Positions 18,401 through 27,211 of a stretch of DNA of 42,788 nucleotides are shown here, one piece after another; within the stretch, counting starts at the first letter, position 1; the number at the start of each line of letters is the position of its first letter. This DNA comes from a bacterium (GTDB taxonomy: Bacteria; Bacillota; Clostridia; Oscillospirales; Acutalibacteraceae), in contig JAUMXX010000003.1 of NCBI GenBank assembly GCA_030535285.1, positions 1 to 42,788 on the forward strand. Direction: 5' to 3'. A program made the position numbers and the translations under genes. The notes beneath the pieces were generated by a model. That model had not been told where the DNA came from. It was given only the letters and a program-made list of their open reading frames with translations, and ran no database searches.

Positions 18401-18661
18401 AAAAACGGTATCAGAACAAGGGTTAAGGCAAAAATCAGCGATAACAGCGAAGACATTCCTAACTCAATTCGTCAAGGCCACATTGCCTATGTTGTCACAA
18501 CAAGAAGCGTAGATTCAAATTCATCTACGACCGACGGTCATGAAATCAGACGCCTTGCAATTGAGCATAATGTAACCATGTTCACCACACTTGATACCGT
18601 CAGAGTTTTGCTTGATGTGTTAGAAGAAACAACACTATGTATCTCAACCATTGATGCCTGA
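15488..18661 (+). CDS. carB: Carbamoyl-phosphate synthase large subunit
   Basis: CarB makes carbamoyl phosphate from bicarbonate, ATP and ammonia supplied by the glutaminase subunit CarA. The 1057 residues hold two homologous ATP-grasp halves: KKILIIGSGPIVIGQAAEFD at the N-terminus, repeated as KKIIVLGAGPIRIGQGVEFD near 549; LGGTGGGFA and LGGRAMQIV loops; FLIEVNPRVSRSSALASK near 296 and YIIEVNPRSSRTVPF near 834; and a C-terminal allosteric MGS-like domain (near 930-1057). Length is normal. AAAGGAATGG precedes the ATG. CarA, normally the neighbour upstream, is not in the window, so the partner must be encoded elsewhere or be missing. Confidence 0.97.
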   Translation: MAKRKDIKKILIIGSGPIVIGQAAEFDYAGTQACLALKEEGYEVVLVNSNPATIMTDTSIADKVYMEPLTLEYIAKILRYERPDAILPGIGGQTGLNIAMQLEKKGVLKECGVELLGTSSKSIETAEDRELFKKLCENIGEPVIPSEITYSIDEAISASERIGYPVVLRPAFTLGGTGGGFANDKQELIEIAQNAFKLSPVHQVLIEKSVKGYKEIEFEVMRDGNDTAITICGMENIDPVGVHTGDSIVVAPILTLNDHDFCMLRDSALKIIRALKIEGGCNVQFALNPDSSEYFLIEVNPRVSRSSALASKASGYPIARVTAKIAIGMSLEDIKIANTNARFEPALDYIVAKFPRFPFDKFTSATNKLGTQMKATGEVMGIGSTLEECMLKSVRSLETGVCHLHMAKFDSMSDDEMLSYISESRDDNIFAIAQLIRNGISIDKLYKTTQINPFFLESVKKIVDFEEVLKQNVNNLDILKQAKEMGFADKFIAKLWNMTELQIYNIRKQNALFPIYKMVDTSHTNAYIPYFYSTYNGKNDSKLSSKKKIIVLGAGPIRIGQGVEFDYSTVHAVTTIKKSGYEAIIINNNPETVSTDYTTSDKLYFEPLTVEDVMNIIEFEKPEGVIASLGGQTAINLANPLMERGVKIIGTDCNAIDKAENRDTFEKLLKSLNIPQPNGKAVTNIADGLKAANEIGYPVLVRPSFVLGGRAMQIVSSDEQLKDYLKTAVEIDADKPVLVDKYINGKEVEVDAICDGTDVFVPGIMELVERTGIHSGDSISVYPAFSITDDVKQTILDYSKKLGLGIGIKGLYNIQFIVDADKNVYIIEVNPRSSRTVPFLSKSTGYSLADIATEVILGKSLKQQGITEIYPKEKDRWYVKVPVFSFSKIRGLDAYLSPEMKSTGEAIGYDKKLNRALYKALQASGMHVQNYGTVLTSIAEEDKQEALPLIRRFYNLGFNIEATKGTAEFLKKNGIRTRVKAKISDNSEDIPNSIRQGHIAYVVTTRSVDSNSSTTDGHEIRRLAIEHNVTMFTTLDTVRVLLDVLEETTLCISTIDA

Positions 18662-18753
18662 TGTCACCGGTTTCTCCGGATACTCAGTCAATCGCAAAAC
18701 ATAATTATAAATAGTTGATTGTTGAGATAATCTTGAAAGGAATAATCATAACA

Positions 18754-19485
18754 ATGGTACAATCCTACTACACAATTGTTAGTAACACACTGATTGCCGA
18801 CAACACATACGAAATGGTGCTGTCGGGCGCCACTGATGAAATAACCGCACCCGGACAATTTATTAATATTAAAATCGACGGTTTCTTTTTGCGCCGCCCA
18901 ATTTCGATATGCGATTATGACAAATCTACCATTACAATAATTTATAAAGTTGTAGGTGAAGGAACCAAGACTCTTTCAAAAATGAAAAACGGCTAAAAAC
19001 TTGATATCCTTGTCAGTCTCGGAAACGGCTACAACACATCAAAAAGCGGCTCTACCCCGGTATTAATCGGAGGCGGATGCGGTGTTCCGCCGCTTTACAA
19101 TCTATGTAAAAAACTCAAAAGTGAAGGTAAAACTGTCACGGTTATTTTGGGATTTAATTCCGAATCTGAGGTTTTTTATGAAGAAAAGTTTAAAGAAATC
19201 GCCGATCAAGTGTTTGTGACTACTGTTGACGGATCTCACGGAACCAAAGGATTTGTAACCGATATTCTTAAAAACATTTCCTATTCATATTTCTTCACCT
19301 GCGGACCTATGCCTATGTTTACCGCAATTGAAAAAATTGCTTCAACAAGCGGACAGTTTAGTTTTGAAGAACGAATGGGTTGCGGATTTGGTGCCTGTAT
19401 GGGTTGCTCTTGCAAAACAAAATACGGTAACAAACGCATCTGTAAAGACGGTCCTGTGCTTGAAAGGGAGGAAATCGTATGGTAG
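18754..19485 (+). pseudogene. pyrK: Dihydroorotate dehydrogenase electron-transfer subunit, interrupted by in-frame stop
   Basis: PyrK passes electrons from PyrD through FAD and a [2Fe-2S] cluster to NAD+. The reading frame runs from ATG 18754 (AAAGGAAT upstream) to 19485 and is whole except for a TAA at 18994-18996, codon 81, within SKMKNG-stop-KLDILVSLG, where relatives have an acidic residue (GAA to TAA is one change). Before it stands the FAD motif FFLRRPISI (44-52); after it, in the same frame, NAD-binding LIGGGCGVPPL (104-114), TCGPMPM, and cluster ligands Cys210, 215, 218 and 230. The end overlaps pyrD by 7 nt. No other lesion is seen, so the change is recent, an assembly error, or read through. 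Confidence 0.88.
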
Positions 19486-20390
19486 ACACAAGGGTAACAC
19501 TAAACTCAACTGTACTTGACAATCCTATCATACCGGCAAGCGGAACCTTCGGATACGGTTGGGAATTTGCTGAACTTTACGACATAAACTGCCTTGGTTC
19601 ATTTTCATTTAAAGGCACAACCAAGGAACCTCGGTTTGGCAACCAAACTCCACGAATTGCTGAATGTCCCGGTGGCATGCTAAACGCTGTGGGACTTCAA
19701 AATCCGGGCGTTGAAAAGGTTATTTCGGAGCAACTGCCCAAACTGAGAAAATGCTTTTCAAAAAAGGTTATCGCAAACGTAAGCGGATTTTGTGTTGAAG
19801 ATTACGCCTACACCTGCAATAAACTTGACAGTCAACCCCAAGTCGGTTGGTTTGAAGTTAATATAAGCTGTCCCAATGTGCATGGCGGCGGAATGAGTTT
19901 TGGTACCAGCGCTGAATCAGCATTTGAGGTTACAAAGGCTGTCAAGGCCGTCACAACCAAACCGGTCTATATGAAACTTTCCCCTAATGTTACCGATATT
20001 GTAAATATCGCTAAGGCGTGTGAAGAAGCCGGCGCAGACGGAATAAGTTTGATAAATACCTTAACAGGTATGCGAATCAGTTTAAAAAACCGAAAACCTA
20101 TTATAGCAAATACAACCGGAGGCTATTCGGGGGATGCTATATTCCCTGTCGCTCTGCGTTGTGTTTACCAAGTATATGAAGCAGTTAATTTACCGATAAT
20201 CGGTATGGGTGGAATCAGTAGTGCCGAAGATGTTATTGAAATGATGCTCGCCGGTGCTACAGCGGTACAAATAGGTGCTGCAAATCTTATTAACCCATTT
20301 ATTTGCAAAGAAATTATTGAACAACTACCCCAAACTATGCAAAAATATAACATCAACAGTTTAACTGAAATTATAGGAGGTGCTCACTAA
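19479..20390 (+). CDS. pyrD: Dihydroorotate dehydrogenase, class 1B catalytic subunit
   Basis: PyrD oxidises dihydroorotate to orotate at an FMN. The 303 residues show the 1B features: [31 protein letters not shown] near 45, [15 protein letters not shown] near 68, [11 protein letters not shown] near 128 with the catalytic Cys, KLSPNVTDI near 165, and phosphate-binding [11 protein letters not shown] and AVQIGAANL. The class normally works as PyrD2PyrK2. The broken pyrK directly upstream therefore matters for this enzyme. GGGAGG lies before the ATG, inside the end of pyrK. The stop overlaps the pyrF start (TAATG). Confidence 0.97.
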   Translation: MVDTRVTLNSTVLDNPIIPASGTFGYGWEFAELYDINCLGSFSFKGTTKEPRFGNQTPRIAECPGGMLNAVGLQNPGVEKVISEQLPKLRKCFSKKVIANVSGFCVEDYAYTCNKLDSQPQVGWFEVNISCPNVHGGGMSFGTSAESAFEVTKAVKAVTTKPVYMKLSPNVTDIVNIAKACEEAGADGISLINTLTGMRISLKNRKPIIANTTGGYSGDAIFPVALRCVYQVYEAVNLPIIGMGGISSAEDVIEMMLAGATAVQIGAANLINPFICKEIIEQLPQTMQKYNINSLTEIIGGAH

Positions 20391-21088
20391 TGGGCAAAGA
20401 TGTCATTATTGCCTGCGATTTTAACAGTAAGCAGGAAGTCTTAAACTTTCTTGATAAATTTGAAGACAGAAAACCCTTTGTTAAAATAGGTATGGAACTT
20501 TTCTATGCCGAAGGTCCTGCAATTGTTAAAGAAATAAAGGCAAGAGGCCATAAAGTATTTCTCGATTTGAAGTTGCATGATATCCCCAACACCGTTAAGA
20601 GTGCTATGGCAGTTCTCTCAAACCTTGATGTTGATATGTGTAATATTCATGCTTCGGGCACGATACCTATGATGGAGGCTGCAATTGAAGGTTTAACCCG
20701 TCAGGACGGTACTCGTCCTTTGCTGATTGCGGTTACCCAGCTAACCTCTACAAGTGAAGAAAGAATGAAAGCAGACCTTTTGATAAATGAACCGATTGAT
20801 AAAGTTGTTATGCATTATGCAAAAAACACAAAAACTGCCGGTCTCGACGGTGTCGTCTGCTCACCTTTAGAATCTCAAACGGTACACAACGCCTGCGGAA
20901 AAGACTTTTACACTGTAACGCCCGGTATCCGTTTCGCTGACGGTGATGTTGGAGACCAATCCAGAATTACCACACCGGAAAAAGCGAAACAATTGGGCTC
21001 AGACTATATCGTTGTAGGAAGACCAATAACCCGTGCAGATGATCCTGTTGCGGCATATAACAGATGTATAAATGAGTTTGTTGACTGA
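20390..21088 (+). CDS. pyrF: Orotidine 5'-phosphate decarboxylase
   Basis: PyrF converts OMP to UMP, the last step of the pathway. The 232 residues have [32 protein letters not shown] near 31, the catalytic KxxD triad region [17 protein letters not shown] near 58, [24 protein letters not shown] near 176 and the phosphate site [14 protein letters not shown] near 208. This is the short bacterial PyrF of the B. subtilis type. GGAGGTG precedes the ATG, which overlaps the pyrD stop by one base. Confidence 0.97.
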   Translation: MGKDVIIACDFNSKQEVLNFLDKFEDRKPFVKIGMELFYAEGPAIVKEIKARGHKVFLDLKLHDIPNTVKSAMAVLSNLDVDMCNIHASGTIPMMEAAIEGLTRQDGTRPLLIAVTQLTSTSEERMKADLLINEPIDKVVMHYAKNTKTAGLDGVVCSPLESQTVHNACGKDFYTVTPGIRFADGDVGDQSRITTPEKAKQLGSDYIVVGRPITRADDPVAAYNRCINEFVD

Positions 21089-21125
21089 TTTAAACTTAAA
21101 AATAAAAAAGGAACGGTAAATTATT

Positions 21126-21764
21126 ATGGACAAGTTAATTGCTAAGGATTTACTTTCAATAGGCGCGGTTTTTTTCCGTCCGGACCAACCTTTCACTTGG
21201 GCAAGCGGTATTAAAAGTCCGGTCTACTGCGACAACAGACTGACACTCAGTTCACTCAAGGTGCGTAATGATGTTGAAAACGGTCTGGCAGATATTATAA
21301 GCAAAGAATATCCAGAAGCCCAGATCCTTATGGGAACCTCTACTGCAGGTATTGCCCACGCGGCAATCACTGCACATATTTTACATCTGCCCATGGGTTA
21401 TGTGCGCTCAGGTGCCAAAGACCACGGAAGACAAAATCAAATTGAAGGCAAACTTGAAAAGGGTCAGAAGGTAGTTGTAGTGGAAGATCTGATTTCAACC
21501 GGCGGAAGCGTTATTGAAGTTGTTGAAATCCTTCGTGCTGCACAAGCTGAAGTTCTTGGAATCGTCAGTATCTTCACCTACGGTATGCAAAAGGGTCTCG
21601 AACGTCTTTCTCAAGCAAATGTGAAAAATATCAGCCTTACTAACTTTGATTGTGTAGCTGAGGTTGCTGCTCAAGAAGGGTACATCCAACCCGAAGACAT
21701 ATCAAGACTTATCGCTTTTCGTAACAATCCCTCTGATGAAAGTTGGATCGGAGGCACAAAATGA
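21126..21764 (+). CDS. pyrE: Orotate phosphoribosyltransferase
   Basis: PyrE joins orotate and PRPP to OMP. The 212 residues include [16 protein letters not shown] near 24, the catalytic-loop region [17 protein letters not shown] near 98 and the PRPP-binding motif [14 protein letters not shown] near 118. AAAGGAACGG is the ribosome site. The gene ends in an ATGA overlap with pyrB. Confidence 0.97.
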   Translation: MDKLIAKDLLSIGAVFFRPDQPFTWASGIKSPVYCDNRLTLSSLKVRNDVENGLADIISKEYPEAQILMGTSTAGIAHAAITAHILHLPMGYVRSGAKDHGRQNQIEGKLEKGQKVVVVEDLISTGGSVIEVVEILRAAQAEVLGIVSIFTYGMQKGLERLSQANVKNISLTNFDCVAEVAAQEGYIQPEDISRLIAFRNNPSDESWIGGTK

Positions 21765-22675
21765 AACACTTAATAAACATTTTGGATCTCTCCACTGATG
21801 ACATTAAGGAACTCATTTTAATCGCTAATGATATTATCGAAAATCCTGAAAAATACGCACTCAAGTGTGCAGGAAAAAAACTTGCAACCTTGTTTTTTGA
21901 ACCCTCAACCAGAACACGCTTGAGTTTTGAAGCAGCTATGCTGGAACTTGGTGGCAGTGTAATCGGTTTTTCCGAAGCACAAAGCAGTTCTGCAGCAAAA
22001 GGCGAAAGCATTGCTGACACAACAAAAACTGTCAATTGTTATGCCGATATCATTGCAATGCGCCATCCTAAAGAGGGTGCCCCTACCGTTGCTGCGCTCA
22101 ACAGTCAAATACCTGTTATTAATGCGGGTGACGGCGGCCATAACCATCCCACGCAAACACTCGCCGATCTTCTAACTATTTACCGCGAGAAAAAACAGTT
22201 TAGCGGACTGACAATCGGTCTTTGTGGTGATCTTAAGTTTGGCAGAACTGTCCATTCACTTATATCGGCAATGTCACGGTATAGCGACAATAAATTCGTA
22301 CTGATTTCTCCGGATGAACTCAAACTTCCAAGTTACATTAAGAAGGATATTTTAAATCAAAACAATCTTCAATACCATGAAACATCCGATCTGCAATCTG
22401 TCATCTCAGACCTCGACATTTTATATATGACCCGTGTTCAAAGGGAACGTTTTTTCAACGAGGCAGATTATATAAGGCTCAAAGACAGTTATATTTTAAC
22501 TCCCGATAAACTGACTCATGCTAAGCAGGATATGTGCATCATGCATCCCCTGCCGCGTGTAAACGAGATTTCGGTTTCAATTGATGATGACCCGAGAGCT
22601 TGCTATTTCAAACAGGTTCTAAACGGAAAATATATGCGAATGGCCTTGATACTTAAACTTCTGGGGGTAATTTAA
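21761..22675 (+). CDS. pyrB: Aspartate carbamoyltransferase catalytic subunit
   Basis: PyrB condenses aspartate with carbamoyl phosphate. The 304 residues carry the carbamoyl-phosphate motif [16 protein letters not shown] near 46, the loop [11 protein letters not shown] near 75, the active-site [15 protein letters not shown] near 126, and [10 protein letters not shown] and [10 protein letters not shown] near the C-terminus. The frame opens six codons earlier, but the product [11 protein letters not shown] from 21761 has GGAGG at normal distance. It overlaps pyrE (ATGA) and is followed at once by pyrI, so the enzyme is of the regulated type. Confidence 0.97.
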   Translation: MKHLINILDLSTDDIKELILIANDIIENPEKYALKCAGKKLATLFFEPSTRTRLSFEAAMLELGGSVIGFSEAQSSSAAKGESIADTTKTVNCYADIIAMRHPKEGAPTVAALNSQIPVINAGDGGHNHPTQTLADLLTIYREKKQFSGLTIGLCGDLKFGRTVHSLISAMSRYSDNKFVLISPDELKLPSYIKKDILNQNNLQYHETSDLQSVISDLDILYMTRVQRERFFNEADYIRLKDSYILTPDKLTHAKQDMCIMHPLPRVNEISVSIDDDPRACYFKQVLNGKYMRMALILKLLGVI

Positions 22676-23095
22676 ATGAATGTTGATTCAATCAAAAACG
22701 GTATTGTTATTGACCACATAACTGCCGGAAAATCAATGGAAGTTTACACCTACCTTAATCTCGAAGAAATCTGTGGTTCGGTTGCAATAATTAAAAATGT
22801 AACAAGCAGAAAAATGGGCAAAAAAGACATAATAAAAATTGATGCTAAACTTGACATTGATCTTGATGTCTTAGGATATATCGATCCCGATGCAACCATC
22901 AACATAATTAAAGACGGAAATATCGTTGAAAAGAAACACCTCGCACTTCCCGAAATAATTAAAGGGGTAATTAAATGCAAAAATCCCCGTTGTATCTCTA
23001 TCTGTGAGCAAGAACTTGAGCATATCTTTAAATTAACAGATAAAGAAAACCGAATTTACAGATGTTTCTACTGTGAAAGCAAAAAAAGTGACTAA
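22676..23095 (+). CDS. pyrI: Aspartate carbamoyltransferase regulatory subunit
   Basis: PyrI binds CTP/ATP and PyrB, giving feedback control. The 139 residues have an N-terminal nucleotide-binding domain (IKNGIVIDHITAGKSMEVY at the start; GKKDIIKID near 47) and a C-terminal zinc domain with four Cys in CKNPRCIS…YRCFYCESK (about 102-135). It starts directly after the pyrB stop with GGGGGT before it. Last gene of the pyr operon; a terminator follows 37 nt later. Confidence 0.96.
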   Translation: MNVDSIKNGIVIDHITAGKSMEVYTYLNLEEICGSVAIIKNVTSRKMGKKDIIKIDAKLDIDLDVLGYIDPDATINIIKDGNIVEKKHLALPEIIKGVIKCKNPRCISICEQELEHIFKLTDKENRIYRCFYCESKKSD

Positions 23096-23131
23096 CCAAT
23101 TTTCATTTACTAAACACAGCTGCGGTCCAAA

Positions 23132-23161
23132 GTCCCCGATTTATCGGGGGCTTTTATTTTT
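23132..23161 (+). terminator. Terminator of the pyrimidine operon
   Basis: GTCCCCGAT (23132-23140) pairs with ATCGGGGGC (23143-23151), followed by TTTTATTTTT. Confidence 0.88.
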
Positions 23162-23172
23162 AAATAAAAATA

Positions 23173-23204
23173 AAAGGGAGACTTTTTTATAAAAGTCTCC
23201 CTTT
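23173..23204 (-). terminator. Terminator of the hydrogenase operon
   Basis: AAAGGGAGACTTTT and AAAAGTCTCCCTTT form a 14-bp stem with loop TTAT directly downstream of hydA on the minus strand; on that strand TTTTATTTTT follows. Confidence 0.88.
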
Positions 23205-23224
23205 GGACCGTTATTAAATTTAAA

Positions 23225-24982
23225 TTACTTTATTACACTCTTTGAACGATCAACATAGGTAGTATGCAAAATTTCATGTGCTTTATGGCTACCCGGCTTT
23301 TCGAGATATTCCTCATAAAGTTTCATAACCATCTTATTCTCATGTGATTTTCTGAATTTATTTGCTTGATCATCCCTATAAAGAGCTCCCGCACGAAGTG
23401 CTTTGATATCATTTGTTGCACGCACTGCAGCAGGTTGAATAGGTTGACCTCCACCGTTTATACAGCCTCCCGGACAACCCATTATCTCAATAAAGTGATA
23501 CTGTTTTTCACCGTTTTTAACCTTATTGAGTAATTCATGTGCTGCTTCCATACCACTGACAACAGCAATATTAACATCCATACCGGCGATTTTTAAGGTT
23601 GCCTCCTTAAACGGTGCATTTCCGCGCACAACCTCATAATCGACCTTATCAAAGGATTTACCCTCTAAAATTTCAGCAACAGTACGAAGTGCAGCCTCCA
23701 TAACACCTCCGGTAACACCGAATATAACAGCAGCGCCTGTACCCTCACCCAAAGGATTATCAAACTCTTCATCGGGCAACGCATTGAAATTAATTCTTGC
23801 GCGTTTAATCATTCGTGCCAACTCACGAGTTGTGATAGTAACATCGACATCGGGGATACCCGCAGCCGACTCATCCTCTCGGTTAATTTCAAACTTTTTA
23901 GCAGTACAGGGCATTACCGAAACAGAAACGATGTTTTTGGGATCTAAACCGTTTTTCTCAGCGTACCAGGTTTTGATAACTGCGCCAAACATCTGTTGCG
24001 GAGATTTGCAGCTTGAAAGATTTTCAAGCATATCCGGATGATACATTTCACAGAACTTAATCCAGCCGGGTGAACAAGAGGTTATAAGCGGAAGTTTTCC
24101 TCCGTTTTGAAGCCTGTCGATAAACTCTGTGCCTTCCTCCATAATTGTAAGGTCGGCTGCAAAATCGGTGTCAAACACCTTATCAAATCCCAATCTACGC
24201 AATGAGGCAACCATTTTACCTGTTACTAAAGTTCCGATTGGCATACCGAATTCCTCACCCAATGCTGCACGTACTGCAGGAGCAGTTTGAACAATAACAG
24301 TCTTCTCAGGATCCGCAATTGCCTCAAAGAGCATATCTGTTGCATCCTTCTCTGCCAATGCACCAGTCGGGCAGTTAACAATACACTGTCCGCAAGAAAT
24401 ACAAGCCACTTCGTTTAATGCCTTATCAAATGCACAACCGACATTTGTATCAATACCACGATCATTTGCGCCTATTACACCAACATGCTGAGCCTCACAA
24501 GCAGCAATACAACGACGGCAAAGTATACACTTGTTATTATTACGGATCATATGCGGTGAACTGTAGTCAATTTCATATTCAGGTTTATAACCGTCAAAAC
24601 GTGCCTCTTCCTCAATTCCAAAATCATTGCAAAGACTCTGAAGCTCGCAATTACCCGAACGTACACATGAAAGACATTTACGGTCATGTGTTGACAGAAT
24701 CAACTCGAGGGTAGTTTTACGTGATTTAATAATTTCGGGTGTATTTGTCCTGATTTCCATACCCTCTGAAACCGGATATACACATGAAGCAACAGATCTG
24801 AAACCACGTCCTTCATTTGCTTCTACGATACAAATTCGGCAAGCGCCGATTTCATTTCTTTCTTTCATAAAGCAGAGTGTAGGAATTTCAACTCCTATCT
24901 GACGTGCTGCTTCCAAAATAGTAGAGCCGGCAGGCACACTGACAGACATGCCATTAATAGTTACATTAATCATTTCACTCAT
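23225..24982 (-). CDS. hydA: [FeFe] hydrogenase catalytic subunit (HydA/HndD type)
   Basis: HydA makes or splits H2 at the H-cluster and belongs to an NAD(P)-linked, possibly electron-bifurcating complex. The 585 residues contain, in order, a [2Fe-2S] domain (Cys37, 48, 51, 67), a His-ligated [4Fe-4S] site (His99, Cys103, 106, 112), two ferredoxin clusters (Cys152/155/158/162 and 194/197/200/204), and the H-cluster motifs TSCSPGW (301), MPCTAKKFE (357) and MGCPGGCINGGGQP (501), then a small-subunit tail. The first motif has Ser where TSCCPGW is usual. The ATG at 24982 follows AAGGAGAG; a GTG three codons upstream is less well spaced. It ends the operon begun by hydC. Soluble, no signal peptide. 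Confidence 0.96.
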   Translation of the reverse strand: MSEMINVTINGMSVSVPAGSTILEAARQIGVEIPTLCFMKERNEIGACRICIVEANEGRGFRSVASCVYPVSEGMEIRTNTPEIIKSRKTTLELILSTHDRKCLSCVRSGNCELQSLCNDFGIEEEARFDGYKPEYEIDYSSPHMIRNNNKCILCRRCIAACEAQHVGVIGANDRGIDTNVGCAFDKALNEVACISCGQCIVNCPTGALAEKDATDMLFEAIADPEKTVIVQTAPAVRAALGEEFGMPIGTLVTGKMVASLRRLGFDKVFDTDFAADLTIMEEGTEFIDRLQNGGKLPLITSCSPGWIKFCEMYHPDMLENLSSCKSPQQMFGAVIKTWYAEKNGLDPKNIVSVSVMPCTAKKFEINREDESAAGIPDVDVTITTRELARMIKRARINFNALPDEEFDNPLGEGTGAAVIFGVTGGVMEAALRTVAEILEGKSFDKVDYEVVRGNAPFKEATLKIAGMDVNIAVVSGMEAAHELLNKVKNGEKQYHFIEIMGCPGGCINGGGQPIQPAAVRATNDIKALRAGALYRDDQANKFRKSHENKMVMKLYEEYLEKPGSHKAHEILHTTYVDRSKSVIK

Positions 24983-25001
24983 TTTGTACACTCTCCTTCC
25001 T

Positions 25002-26798
25002 TTATTTCTTTATAATTGCATCAAATTTACATGTAGCCATACATACGCCACACTTAATACATTTATCTTGATCGATAACATGGGGATTCTTAACCGTACC
25101 GGAAATAGCACCGACAGGACATTTTCTTGAACAGGCAGTACAACCCTTACATTTGTCCTCAACGATCTCATATGACAACAATGCTTTACACACGCCTGCA
25201 GGACACTTCTTGTCAACGATATGTGAAACATATTCATCACGGAAGTAACGCAGTGTCGAAAGAACCGGGTTTGGAGCCGTCTGACCCAGACCGCAAAGCG
25301 CATTCTTCTTTATGTAATAGCAAAGTTCTTCCATCCTATCAAGATCTTCCAGGGTTGCTTTGCCCTGAGTGATCTTATCAAGCATTTCCAAAAGTCTTCT
25401 CGTACCTATTCGGCACGGAGTACACTTACCGCAGGATTCATCAACCGTAAATTCAAGGAAGAATTTCGCAATATCAACCATACAGGTATCTTCATCCATT
25501 ACGATAAGACCACCTGAACCCATCATTGAACCGATTGCGATAAGATTATCATAATCAATTTCAATATCAAGATATTCAGCAGGTATGCATCCACCTGAGG
25601 GACCACCGGTTTGAGCTGCTTTAAACTTTTTACCGTTTGGAATTCCTCCGCCGATTTCCTCAACAATCTGACGTAATGTTGTTCCCATAGGAACCTCAAC
25701 AAGTCCGGTATTGTTGATTTTACCGCCAAGAGCAAATACTTTTGTACCCTTTGATTTCTCAGTACCCATTGATGCAAACCACTCTGCACCCTTTAATATT
25801 ATCTGAGGAATGTTTGCATAGGTCTCAACGTTATTGAGAATTGTGGGCTTTCCAAACAAACCTTTAACCGCCGGATAAGGAGGACGCGGACGCGGTTCAC
25901 CGCGATTACCCTCAATCGAGGTCATCAAGGCTGTCTCCTCACCGCAAACAAATGCTCCGGCACCCAGACGAATATCAAGATCAAAATTAAATCCTGTATC
26001 GAAAATATTGTTACCTAAAAGCCCGTATTCTCTGGCTTGTTGGATAGCAATTTTTAGACGTTCAACCGCAATAGGATACTCAGCACGGACATAAATATAT
26101 CCCTGAGTAGCACCAATTGCATAACCCGCAATTGCCATAGCCTCTATTACAGCATGAGGATCACCCTCTAAAACCGAACGGTCCATGAAAGCACCGGGGT
26201 CGCCTTCGTCGGCATTACAGCAAACATATTTCTGATCGGCGTCATTTTTTGCTGCTAATGACCATTTAACACCGGTCGGGAATCCGCCGCCGCCGCGTCC
26301 GCGCAATCCCGAATCTATAATAATTTTAATAACATCCTGTGGCTGCATTTCGGTTAAGACTTTTCCTAACGCAGAATATCCGTCCATAGCAATATATTCA
26401 TCAATTACCTCAGGATTAATAACACCGCAATTACGAAGTGCAACACGCTTTTGTGATTTATAGAAAGGTGTATCGTTAAGTGATGCGGCAGCCTCAACAG
26501 TTTCGTCAGCCTCTTTTCCTGTGTAAACCAACCTGCTGACAACTCTTCCCTTGAGAATATGTTCTGTAACTATTTCAGCAACATCCTCCTGCTGAACCCT
26601 GCTGTAAAAGGTTCCTTCCGGATACACAATTACAACCGGACCCAGTGCACAAAGACCAAAACAACCGGTCTGAACAATCTTGACCTCGTCAGAAAGACCG
26701 TTTACCTCTAACTGCTGAGCAAAGGTTTCTTGCAACACTTTACTACCCGATGAGGTACAACCCGTTCCGCCGCAAATTAAGATATGTGAACGTACCAT
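25002..26798 (-). CDS. hydB: NADH-binding NuoF-like hydrogenase subunit
   Basis: HydB is the flavin subunit that exchanges electrons between NAD(H) and the hydrogenase clusters. The 598 residues show a thioredoxin-like [2Fe-2S] domain (Cys9, 14, 46, 50), the NuoF FMN/NADH core (GLRGRGGGGFPTG 164-176; NADEGDPGAFMDR 195-207; GAFVCGEETALM near 281), a [4Fe-4S] site (Cys456, 459, 462, 502), and a C-terminal double ferredoxin (Cys550/553/556/560 and 580/583/586/590). This order is that of HydB of Thermotoga and Thermoanaerobacter complexes. GGAGGT precedes the ATG. It lies 19 nt before hydA and 15 nt after the HndB-like gene. Confidence 0.96.
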   Translation of the reverse strand: MVRSHILICGGTGCTSSGSKVLQETFAQQLEVNGLSDEVKIVQTGCFGLCALGPVVIVYPEGTFYSRVQQEDVAEIVTEHILKGRVVSRLVYTGKEADETVEAAASLNDTPFYKSQKRVALRNCGVINPEVIDEYIAMDGYSALGKVLTEMQPQDVIKIIIDSGLRGRGGGGFPTGVKWSLAAKNDADQKYVCCNADEGDPGAFMDRSVLEGDPHAVIEAMAIAGYAIGATQGYIYVRAEYPIAVERLKIAIQQAREYGLLGNNIFDTGFNFDLDIRLGAGAFVCGEETALMTSIEGNRGEPRPRPPYPAVKGLFGKPTILNNVETYANIPQIILKGAEWFASMGTEKSKGTKVFALGGKINNTGLVEVPMGTTLRQIVEEIGGGIPNGKKFKAAQTGGPSGGCIPAEYLDIEIDYDNLIAIGSMMGSGGLIVMDEDTCMVDIAKFFLEFTVDESCGKCTPCRIGTRRLLEMLDKITQGKATLEDLDRMEELCYYIKKNALCGLGQTAPNPVLSTLRYFRDEYVSHIVDKKCPAGVCKALLSYEIVEDKCKGCTACSRKCPVGAISGTVKNPHVIDQDKCIKCGVCMATCKFDAIIKK

Positions 26799-26813
26799 TT
26801 TTTTACCTCCAAA

Positions 26814-27185
26814 TTACGCTTTATAATTATTGATTGTATATTCAGCAACTACTTTACCGTTTTTAATATGTTCCTCAATAACACGACCGACCTTTTCGGG
26901 AGTCATTTTGACATATGTAACCTTTTCTTTGTCTGATTGAAAAACCTCTACTACCGGTTCGTACTGACAAACTCCGATGCAACCGGTCTGTGTGACAGTA
27001 ACCTTGCCTGAAAGACCTTGGCTGTTGACCTGCTCAACAAAAGCATTCAATACCGGTCTTGCCCCTGCCGCTATTCCGCAGGTTGCCATTCCGACAACAA
27101 TGCGAATATCATTTGTGCCTTCGCGTAGTACAACTTTGTCCTTCATTTTCTCGCGGATCGCTGCGAGTTCAGCTAATGATTTCAT
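26814..27185 (-). CDS. HndB-like thioredoxin-fold [2Fe-2S] protein
   Basis: The 123-residue protein resembles HndB of the NADP-reducing hydrogenase of Desulfovibrio: RIVVGMATCGIAAGARPVL near 28 and VTQTGCIGVCQYEPVVEV near 64. The thioredoxin-like ferredoxin fold normally uses four Cys (CxxxxC…CxxxC, as in the N-terminus of HydB). Here only Cys36, Cys69 and Cys73 are present, and residue 41 is Gly. Whether it binds a cluster is thus open; HndB relatives often share the GMATCGIAAGA form. AAAGGA lies before the ATG. It is placed with hydB and hydA as an electron-transfer or assembly subunit. Confidence 0.87.
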   Translation of the reverse strand: MKSLAELAAIREKMKDKVVLREGTNDIRIVVGMATCGIAAGARPVLNAFVEQVNSQGLSGKVTVTQTGCIGVCQYEPVVEVFQSDKEKVTYVKMTPEKVGRVIEEHIKNGKVVAEYTINNYKA

Positions 27186-27211
27186 AAAATTCTATCCTTT
27201 CTGAAAATAAA

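Noticed and set aside
18994-18996. Selenocysteine, pyrrolysine or a changed genetic code at the pyrK stop
   Set aside because: The codon is TAA, not TGA or TAG, and TAA ends many other genes in the window, such as nrdR, pyrD, pyrB and pyrI.
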